DNA of 8,725 bases from an uncultured Lachnospiraceae bacterium (GTDB lineage: Bacteria; Bacillota; Clostridia; Lachnospirales; Lachnospiraceae). Position 1 is the first letter of the stretch, and each line of letters begins with the position of its first letter. Of this stretch, positions 1 to 5,528 are shown piece by piece. The stretch covers positions 1 to 8,725 of the forward strand of contig CAJUKA010000061.1 of NCBI GenBank assembly GCA_910586585.1, read 5' to 3'. Both the position numbers and the translations under genes were made by a program. The notes under the pieces were generated by a model. The model saw only the letters and a list, made by a program, of their open reading frames with translations, was not told the origin of the DNA and searched no databases.

Positions 1-33
1 CTCCCGAAAAATAAAGGTTTAGAAATAAAAATA

Positions 34-71
34 GGGTAGTAGATTTGACACTACCTCCGACAATGAGGAGG
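34..71 (+). promoter_or_regulatory. Leader with two overlapping hairpins, one masking a Shine-Dalgarno
   Basis: GGTAGT (35-40) can pair with ACTACC (50-55) across a 9-nt loop. CCTCC (54-58), which is the anti-Shine-Dalgarno sequence itself, can pair with GGAGG (67-71), the ribosome binding site 8 nt before the ATG at 80. The two stems share CC at 54-55 and so exclude each other: the first would free the ribosome site and the second would hide it. The pairings are visible in the sequence. That they act as a translational switch is inference, and the stems are short (6 and 5 bp). No known riboswitch core is recognised. Confidence 0.35.
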
Positions 72-79
72 CAATAACT

Positions 80-145
80 ATGAAAATACAGGGCATTATT
101 GATAGAAAGCAGAAAGATGAAACAGATTGTCTAAGAGGTTCATGA
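80..145 (+). CDS. Possible 21-codon leader ORF, translationally coupled to the next gene
   Basis: An ATG at 80 follows a near-perfect AGGAGG (66-71) at 8-nt spacing. It opens a 21-codon frame ending in GS and a TGA at 143-145, which overlaps the ATG at 142 of the next gene (ATGA overlap). The product would be small and charged (MKIQGIIDRKQKDE then TDCLRGS), with no signal peptide, no membrane helix and no likeness to an AgrD pheromone precursor. It holds the best ribosome site of the operon, so it is either a real coupled leader or the true N-terminus of the DUF6273 gene cut off by a frameshift near 127-145. I do not recognise the peptide. Confidence 0.4.
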   Translation: MKIQGIIDRKQKDETDCLRGS

Positions 146-1119
146 TGAATATTTGGAATACAAAGGACAAGAATTTGAAGGAATTGTGCAATGTTGAAAA
201 TGCAGAAAAGCAGCAGAAAACGAAATCAAATACAGGCAAACGGCTTTTTGAACTGATAGAGTTTGTAGCAGTAGTATCGATATGTATTTTTATGTTCTTT
301 TATGAACAAGGTGTGGCTTTGAATCTGCAGACAGGGGACAGTGTATCATTTGGCACTTATTTGGGAGAGCCAATTCAGTGGAGGGTTATCAAAATTGGGG
401 AAGATTGGGAAACGGTTCTCATCTCTGAGAAGATTTTGACATTCAAGGCATTTGATGCACCGGCAAGTGGGGTATTCAATGAGGATGAAGAAGGAAATAG
501 TTACTGGAGTGTTCATGAGACAGAAGCTGATAGGGATTTTGAATTGCAGGCATTTGTGCGCGGCAGCAATTGTTGGGCAGATTCAGATATTAGGGCATGG
601 CTCAATTCTGATGAAGAAACTGTAAGATATGAAGGGATTGGCCCGATTGCGAGTGCGATGTCAGAAAACAAGAATGGCTATATCGGGGAACCTGGATTTC
701 TCACAGGGTTTTCCAAAAAAGAAAAAGCGGCATTACTCCCTACACAAAATATTACAAATGGAAATGCACTTGACAAAACACCAATAGAGACAACAGATTT
801 TGTTTATTTGCTTTCAAAAGATGAGCTATCATGGTTGAAGGAAGCAAATGTTAGTATTTATGCGCTGCCAACCAGACAGGCTGTTCAGCAGGACCAAACG
901 TTATGGTACAGAATGTTTTCTTTGGACTTAGGACTTGAGGCATATCTTTGGTGGCTCAGAGAGCCAGTGCCAGATAAATCCAGCCGGTGCTATATGGTAG
1001 ACAATGGCTATCGAAAAGAGATTTTGCGCACAATGGAAGTCGGTACAGAAGGATTTGGAATACGGCCGGTAGTCAAAGTAAATGCAAAAAAAATAAAGTT
1101 TGCAGCGAACAATGGATGA
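142..1119 (+). CDS. Membrane-anchored DUF6273-like extracytoplasmic protein
   Basis: The product has about 325 residues: a basic cytoplasmic tail of roughly 35 residues, one membrane helix (about residues 38-56, IEFVAVVSICIFMFF) and a large outer domain. The outer domain has the marks of the DUF6273 family: SVSFGTYLGEPIQWRV early, a DIRAWLNSD motif mid-domain, FLTGFSKKEKAALLPT, a VYLLSKDEL strand, and the closing pair YLWWLREP ... GFGIRPVVKV. The family is common on the surface of Clostridia and its biochemical role is not established. The ATG at 142 (or 145) is chosen because AGAGG (134-138) precedes it and it overlaps the leader ORF stop. An upstream in-frame TTG at 127 has no good ribosome site. 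It is followed 22 bp later by a response regulator, which suggests a role in sensing or in output of that system; this is inferred only from position. There is no lipobox and no enzyme motif I recognise. Confidence 0.75.
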   Translation: MMNIWNTKDKNLKELCNVENAEKQQKTKSNTGKRLFELIEFVAVVSICIFMFFYEQGVALNLQTGDSVSFGTYLGEPIQWRVIKIGEDWETVLISEKILTFKAFDAPASGVFNEDEEGNSYWSVHETEADRDFELQAFVRGSNCWADSDIRAWLNSDEETVRYEGIGPIASAMSENKNGYIGEPGFLTGFSKKEKAALLPTQNITNGNALDKTPIETTDFVYLLSKDELSWLKEANVSIYALPTRQAVQQDQTLWYRMFSLDLGLEAYLWWLREPVPDKSSRCYMVDNGYRKEILRTMEVGTEGFGIRPVVKVNAKKIKFAANNG

Positions 1120-1141
1120 AGAACGGAAAGGCATGGTGAAG

Positions 1142-1861
1142 ATGTACAATATCGGTATTTGCGATGATGAAAGAGACACATGTGTTCAAATCACAAATAT
1201 GATACAGGAATACAGCAAAAAAAACAAAGTGGAGATAGAAGTTTCTGTCTGGCACACAGGGGAAGCTTTGTATGAAGATCTTACCAAAAAGATACATATT
1301 GATTTGTTGTTTCTTGATATAGAGCTTGTATCAACAAATGGTATACAGATTGGAAAATTAATCAGAAATGAGCTTGAAAATCCAGATATCAGCATTGCTT
1401 ATATATCTTCAAAGAGCAGCTATGCACTAGAGCTTTTTAAAATTCATCCAATTGATTTTTTGATCAAACCTGTAAGCGCACAGGATATTGAGGATACGAT
1501 TGAAGAGGCGATGCGTCTGCACAACAGGAATAATAAATTGTTCGAATATAAGGCAAATGGATATAACTGCAGGATACCATATAAGGAGATTGTCTATTTT
1601 TATAGTGATAACAAGAAAGTGAATATGGTAACACTTGATGAGAAAATATCATTTACGGGCAGAATAAAAGATCTTATGGTACAGCTTCCACACAATTTTA
1701 TCCAAATACATCAGTCCTTTATCATTAATATGAGCCACATGAATGAGTGCAGTTATGAAAATGTGAAAATGAGGGGAAATATTATATTGAATATTAGTCA
1801 GCCATACAGGAAATTGGTTAGGAAGCATATTATGGACTGTGCGTGGGGGCGGAACGATTGA
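1142..1861 (+). CDS. LytTR-family response regulator (AgrA/VirR type)
   Basis: This is a 239-residue cytoplasmic transcription regulator. The receiver domain (about 1-125) carries the acidic pair D8-D9 in MYNIGICDDE, the phospho-acceptor D59 in LLFLDIEL, the Ser pair after IAYI, and K109 in FLIKP, so it should be phosphorylatable. The C-terminal LytTR DNA-binding domain (about 135-235) shows IVYFYSDNKKVNMVT, FIQIHQSFIINMSHM and ILNISQPYRKLVRKH. Length and order match AgrA, ComE and VirR relatives, which bind direct repeats spaced 21 bp apart. The ATG at 1142 is chosen because it gives the family's usual MYNI-ICDDE start and lies 10 nt after AAGG (1128-1131). In-frame starts at 1100 (TTG), 1112 and 1133 have poorer sites. 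It overlaps the kinase gene downstream, its evident partner. A candidate target site lies at 3158-3194. Confidence 0.92.
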   Translation: MYNIGICDDERDTCVQITNMIQEYSKKNKVEIEVSVWHTGEALYEDLTKKIHIDLLFLDIELVSTNGIQIGKLIRNELENPDISIAYISSKSSYALELFKIHPIDFLIKPVSAQDIEDTIEEAMRLHNRNNKLFEYKANGYNCRIPYKEIVYFYSDNKKVNMVTLDEKISFTGRIKDLMVQLPHNFIQIHQSFIINMSHMNECSYENVKMRGNIILNISQPYRKLVRKHIMDCAWGRND

Positions 1862-3117
1862 ATGTACTGTTAATCTATATTATTTACAAATATATGCACT
1901 GTTTTTTTGATACAGCCAAGATCAAAAAATCGAAGGAACTGACCGCATATGGATGTTATTTTGCAGCAGGAGTTTTTGCCAGATATTTTGTTGGTACATC
2001 GGATATGCCAATTATTGATTTTGGACTTAATAGTATCTTTATCTGGCTGCTTTCTCAGATTTATCCAGGCAAACAGGGAAAGAAACTGCTTGCTACCGCC
2101 CTAATCTGCGGCATGAATATGTTTTGCGGTGTAGCTACATTGTATCTGCTTGATAGTTATGACATAGAGGAAGCGATTAGAAGTGGCGGTCAGTATTTGT
2201 CTTATTTGCTGAATTTTATGTGTGAGCGTTTGATAGAGAAGTTCGGAATCAAAAATATGAGGAAGGATATCGCCCTGAAACATTGGGATTTGCTGATATT
2301 TTTGCCGATTGTATGTGTGCTTTTGCTCCTTGTATTAGTTGTTAGTGAAACAAAAAGCCAGTATGTGGTGGCAATCATGGGTGTCGGGATGATTCTCTTG
2401 AATTTGATTGTTTTTTATATTTGTGATGAGATGGTAGGGGCATATACAAAGCTTGAGGAAAGCGCGCTTGTAGAACGACAGCTTGAGAGTTATTCGAATC
2501 AGCTTGAGATTGTCATGAAATCCGAGGAGAAAATCCGTGGATTAAGACATGATCTAAAACACCATCTTAGTGAGATTTTGATGATGGCAGAAGGCAAACG
2601 GGTGGAAGATATCAAAAGCTACATCAAAAATATGCAGATGTATATGACAAATGAGAAGGAATATGTGAGCAGCGGGAATACAGATGTAGACAGTTTGCTG
2701 AATCTCATGATTAACAGAGCAGGGAATGACCTTGGGAATTTTAAGTGTAAAGTATGTGTTCCGCAGGAATTGGATATTCAGACGTTTGACTGGAATATTA
2801 TATTGGGTAATTTGCTTGATAATGCCATATCTGCAGCAAAAGAGTCAGATGATAAACTGTTGCATATCAATATTACCTATCAGAGAGGCATTCTTTTTAT
2901 CAATATTAAAAACAGTTATAATGGGGTATTGATTAAGACAGCAGATAAATATATCTCTACAAAAGAATATGATAAATCAGACAATTCACAGGTTCATGGA
3001 CTTGGAATTAAGAATGTGAAAAAAATCGTTGAAAAGTATAATGGAAGTATAGAAATTAATGATGAAAGCGGACTCTTTGATGTCAGATTGATTTTGTACA
3101 CACATGGACGGCAATAA
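1858..3117 (+). CDS. GHKL-family membrane sensor histidine kinase
   Basis: This is the partner kinase of the upstream LytTR regulator. With a TTG start at 1858 the product has 419 residues. Six hydrophobic helices fill roughly the first 190 residues, a short coiled linker follows, then the dimerisation box LRHDLKHHLSEIL with H231 as phospho-acceptor. The ATPase domain shows the N box WNIILGNLLDNAISAA (about 312-327) and the glycine box HGLGIKNVKKIVEKYNG (about 380-396). The central D-G box is reduced to NIKNSYNG, which is normal in the AgrC/NatK-like branch. A six-helix sensor with no large outer domain usually detects peptides or membrane signals, but no pheromone gene is visible. The TTG overlaps the regulator's stop and follows GGGGGCGG (1845-1852). 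A GTG at 1843 in the same frame would add five residues but has no ribosome site. No clear terminator follows the stop. Confidence 0.92.
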   Translation: MNVLLIYIIYKYMHCFFDTAKIKKSKELTAYGCYFAAGVFARYFVGTSDMPIIDFGLNSIFIWLLSQIYPGKQGKKLLATALICGMNMFCGVATLYLLDSYDIEEAIRSGGQYLSYLLNFMCERLIEKFGIKNMRKDIALKHWDLLIFLPIVCVLLLLVLVVSETKSQYVVAIMGVGMILLNLIVFYICDEMVGAYTKLEESALVERQLESYSNQLEIVMKSEEKIRGLRHDLKHHLSEILMMAEGKRVEDIKSYIKNMQMYMTNEKEYVSSGNTDVDSLLNLMINRAGNDLGNFKCKVCVPQELDIQTFDWNIILGNLLDNAISAAKESDDKLLHINITYQRGILFINIKNSYNGVLIKTADKYISTKEYDKSDNSQVHGLGIKNVKKIVEKYNGSIEINDESGLFDVRLILYTHGRQ

Positions 3118-3157
3118 GCTTCGAAAATAACTATCGCAGAGTATCAAAGAAATACGA

Positions 3158-3194
3158 ATTTCGCCATTTTCAATATGGATTTCGCCATTTTCAA
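3158..3194 (+). promoter_or_regulatory. Candidate LytTR regulator site: two 16-bp direct repeats, 21-bp period
   Basis: ATTTCGCCATTTTCAA occurs perfectly at 3158-3173 and again at 3179-3194, a period of exactly 21 bp or two helical turns. LytTR regulators such as AgrA, ComE and VirR bind direct repeats with this phasing just upstream of -35. The core CCATTTTCA shares CCA-TT with the published VirR box core (CCAGTT) but is not a strict match to the general LytTR consensus. A LytTR gene lies just upstream and weak promoter elements just downstream. The repeats are seen directly; the regulator assignment is inference. Confidence 0.6.
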
Positions 3195-3204
3195 CAAAAT
3201 CTTT

Positions 3205-3234
3205 TTTCAGTATGGTATAGTCTTAAAATATACT
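3205..3234 (+). promoter_or_regulatory. Likely activator-dependent promoter of the SUKH gene
   Basis: Two -10-like hexamers follow the repeats: TATAGT (3216-3221) and TATACT (3229-3234). Upstream of TATACT the best -35 is TTTCAG (3205-3210, 18-bp spacer), a poor match to TTGACA. A good -10 with a poor -35 next to tandem operator repeats fits a promoter that needs an activator. Which -10 is used cannot be settled from the sequence. Confidence 0.4.
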
Positions 3235-3272
3235 AAAGAAATATTACATAATGCAGTAAAGAGGGAATAAAA

Positions 3273-3962
3273 ATGGCGCAAATGGAGGAAGAAAAATTTA
3301 TAGCGGGGGCTTTTGAGGCGCTGATAGACCGCGGAGTAGCAAAAAAGACGATGTTAAGCCCGTCTACAGTGACAGACGCAGATATCAATAAATTTGAAAA
3401 AAAATTTGGCATAGAACTTCCATCTATTTTTCGTACTTATTTAAAGGCATACTGTTATGAGTTTACGGTGATTTGTGCACCAGTTCCAGTAGATGGGATA
3501 GAGAATGACAGACCAGGAAGTGAAAAGGGGTTATGGTGGATTGAATTGTTGTCGCTGCCAAAGGAAGAGCCGCTTAGAAATTTGTATGCATTGATGGAAA
3601 GCTTTCGAAGAATTTGTACAGACAGTGGACTTGTCAATTTAGAGCTTGATAAAATTAAACAGTTTGTACCCATTGGTGAATGGGATGGACCGCTGTGCAT
3701 TGACCTTGGGCAGACAAAAGCCTGTGTGCAAAATCCAGATACTTGGCAGATCTGCAGTTTTGATCAGACTGTGTTTGATTGGAAAAAAGCAGGATATCTT
3801 GATGAGAATGGGATTGTGAAGGGAGAAAAAAAGTTTCCAGATTTTAAAACTTTGTTAGAACTATATTTTTATGGAAAATATGATAAGGAATATGAGCAAC
3901 AGTTGAAGAAAGACGGCGAAGAATTGCCGGATTACAATACCTATATACAAAAAAGACGGTAA
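3273..3962 (+). CDS. SUKH (SMI1/KNR4) domain immunity-like protein
   Basis: This is a 229-residue soluble protein with no signal peptide or membrane helix. Residues about 34-64 carry the opening SUKH signature (DADINKFEKKFGIELP, then FRTYLKAY), and FVPIGEWDGPLCIDLG (131-146) is the second hallmark strand pair. CSFDQTVFDW and the FKTLLELYF helix (191-199) close the fold. SUKH proteins are best known as immunity proteins that neutralise nuclease and other toxins of polymorphic and contact-dependent toxin systems, though some SMI1/KNR4 members have other roles. GAGGG (3261-3265) lies 7 nt before the ATG. The gene stands alone between its own promoter region and a terminator. No toxin gene is next to it, so it may be an orphan immunity gene; the cognate toxin, if any, is outside the window or lost. 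Confidence 0.82.
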   Translation: MAQMEEEKFIAGAFEALIDRGVAKKTMLSPSTVTDADINKFEKKFGIELPSIFRTYLKAYCYEFTVICAPVPVDGIENDRPGSEKGLWWIELLSLPKEEPLRNLYALMESFRRICTDSGLVNLELDKIKQFVPIGEWDGPLCIDLGQTKACVQNPDTWQICSFDQTVFDWKKAGYLDENGIVKGEKKFPDFKTLLELYFYGKYDKEYEQQLKKDGEELPDYNTYIQKRR

Positions 3963-3998
3963 CAGTTTGGCAAAAGCGAAACTGTTGCTGTCTTTTTT
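3955..3998 (+). terminator. Rho-independent terminator after the SUKH gene
   Basis: GACGGTAACAGTTT (3955-3968) pairs with AAACTGTTGCTGTC (3979-3992): 14 bp including two G-U wobbles, with a 10-nt loop. Six T residues follow directly (3993-3998). The stem starts inside the last codons of the SUKH gene. It separates that gene from the PurF-like operon. Confidence 0.9.
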
Positions 3999-4017
3999 AG
4001 ATGTTGAAAAATTTTCC

Positions 4018-4046
4018 TTGTGATATTCCTTTTTAGGAAATATAAT
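4018..4046 (+). promoter_or_regulatory. Sigma-A-type promoter of the PurF-like operon, with internal palindrome
   Basis: TTGTGA (4018-4023) and a perfect TATAAT (4041-4046) are separated by 17 bp, so transcription should start near 4053. TTCCT-tttt-AGGAA (4026-4039), a perfect 5+5 inverted repeat, sits between the two hexamers, where a bound repressor would block polymerase. The promoter is well supported; the operator role is inferred from position only. Confidence 0.7.
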
Positions 4047-4096
4047 AGAAGTAGAACAATAATATTGATTTTATATAGAAAGGCATGGTTATAAAA

Positions 4097-5503
4097 ATGG
4101 GCGGCTTTTTTGGAGTAGTATCACAACAGGATTGTGTATTTGATTTGTTCTTTGGCATTGATTACCATTCTCATCTAGGAACCAGACGAGGAGGGATGGC
4201 AGTTTATGGGAAAGATGGTTTTAACAGAGCCATTCACAACATTGAAAATGCACCATTTCGAACAAAGTTTGATAAAGATGTAAATGAAATGCATGGGAAT
4301 TACGGTATCGGCTGTATTTCGGATTATGAGCCGCAGCCGTTAGTGATTCGTTCTCATCATGGCACGTTTGCGATAACAACTGTGGGAAAAATAAATAATA
4401 CCGATGAACTGGTGCAGCGGCTGTTTGATGTGGGACATGCACATTTTCAGGAGATGAGCGGCGGAGAAGTCAACGCAACAGAGCTTGTAGCAGCACTGAT
4501 AAATCGAAGGGAAAATCTGATCGAGGGGTTAAATCTTGCCTTGGATGTGATTGATGGTTCGTTATCGATTCTTTTGATGAACAAGGCAGGAATCTATGCT
4601 GCGAGAGATAAATATGGCAGAACGCCAATTGCTATCGGGAAAAAGGAAGATGGATTTTGTGCGTCTTTTGAAAATTTTGCATACAAAAATCTGGGTTATG
4701 TGGATTATAAAGAGTTGGGCCCAGGAGAGATTGTTGTATTGACAGAGAAAAATTGTGTTACACTTGCAAATCCGCAAAAAGACATGAAAATCTGCACATT
4801 TTTATGGGTTTATTATGGATATCCTGCAAGCTCGTACGAGGGTGTCAATGTAGAACAGATGCGGTATCATTGCGGAGAGAAAATGGCGCAGCGGGATAAT
4901 GTGCAGCCTGATATCGTTGCAGGCGTGCCGGATTCTGGTATTGCACATGCGGTAGGATATGCGAATGAGTCAGGAATTCCCTTTTCCAGACCATTTATCA
5001 AATATACGCCAACATGGCCGCGTTCGTTTATGCCAACCATGCAGAGCAAGAGAAATTTGATTGCAAAGATGAAACTTTTAGCAGTTGATGAACTGATAAA
5101 GAATAAAAGTCTGTTATTGATTGATGATTCTATTGTCAGAGGAACACAGTTAAGAGAGACAACAGAATTTCTGTACCAAAGCGGTGCAAAAGAGGTTCAT
5201 ATCAGGCCCGCTTGTCCGCCACTGCTGTATGGCTGCAAGTATTTGAATTTTTCCCGTTCTTCTTCTGAGCTGGATTTGATTACGAGGCGTGTTATAGAAC
5301 GGCTGGAAAACGGTCAGGTGACGGAGGAGGTGCTGCAGGAATATGCAGACCCTGAAACAGAAAAATATGAGCAGATGGTTGAAGAGATTCGAAAGGAGCT
5401 GAATTTTACTACCCTTCGGTTTAACAGGCTGGATGATATGCTGGAAGCTACAGGGCTGGAGCGCTGTAAGCTATGCACATACTGTTGGAATGGAAAAGAG
5501 TGA
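4097..5503 (+). CDS. PurF-like amidophosphoribosyltransferase paralogue lacking the catalytic Cys
   Basis: This 468-residue protein has the two-domain layout of PurF: an N-terminal Ntn glutaminase fold and a C-terminal phosphoribosyltransferase. The C-terminal half is intact. It has VPDSGIAHAVGYANESGIPFSRP (in two stretches around 277-299), PRSFMPTMQSKR and the PRPP loop LLLIDDSIVRGTQL (339-352). Cysteines at C233, C380 and the tail CKLCTYC (457-463) lie where Bacillus-type PurF holds a 4Fe-4S cluster. The N-terminus reads MGGFFGVV instead of MCG-FG, so the nucleophile is Gly. The glutamine-binding motifs RYST and HNGN are also replaced (GCIS, VGKI). It therefore probably cannot use glutamine; it may use ammonia or have another role. 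Relatives with an MGGFFG start exist in other gut anaerobes as far as I recall. The ATG at 4097 is chosen by family fit: GAAAGG (4078-4083) is 13 nt away, but only 1 nt from the alternative ATG at 4085. It is first in an operon with chemotaxis genes. Confidence 0.85.
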   Translation: MGGFFGVVSQQDCVFDLFFGIDYHSHLGTRRGGMAVYGKDGFNRAIHNIENAPFRTKFDKDVNEMHGNYGIGCISDYEPQPLVIRSHHGTFAITTVGKINNTDELVQRLFDVGHAHFQEMSGGEVNATELVAALINRRENLIEGLNLALDVIDGSLSILLMNKAGIYAARDKYGRTPIAIGKKEDGFCASFENFAYKNLGYVDYKELGPGEIVVLTEKNCVTLANPQKDMKICTFLWVYYGYPASSYEGVNVEQMRYHCGEKMAQRDNVQPDIVAGVPDSGIAHAVGYANESGIPFSRPFIKYTPTWPRSFMPTMQSKRNLIAKMKLLAVDELIKNKSLLLIDDSIVRGTQLRETTEFLYQSGAKEVHIRPACPPLLYGCKYLNFSRSSSELDLITRRVIERLENGQVTEEVLQEYADPETEKYEQMVEEIRKELNFTTLRFNRLDDMLEATGLERCKLCTYCWNGKE

Positions 5504-5528
5504 TTGAAAGCGCAAAGAAAGGCGGCGG

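Noticed and set aside
1..39. Open frame from the window edge to a TAG at 37-39, possibly the tail of an upstream gene
   Set aside because: Only twelve codons are visible and nothing in them is recognisable, so it cannot be told from chance.
45..50. TTGACA as a -35 box for the first operon
   Set aside because: At 16-18 bp spacing the downstream sequence is the GGAGG ribosome site, with no -10-like hexamer. The match is probably chance, and the true promoter is likely upstream of the window.
80..145. Leader ORF as an AgrD-like pheromone precursor
   Set aside because: It lacks the amphipathic N-terminus and acidic C-terminal tail of AgrD, its only Cys is four residues from the end, and no AgrB protease gene is nearby.
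3118..3157. Terminator after the histidine kinase gene
   Set aside because: No stable stem followed by a T run is present. Read-through into the SUKH gene therefore remains possible.
3149..3162. Inverted repeat GAAAT-ACGA-ATTTC overlapping the first direct repeat
   Set aside because: The arms are five AT-rich bases and the second repeat copy lacks the left arm, so the direct repeat explains the sequence better.
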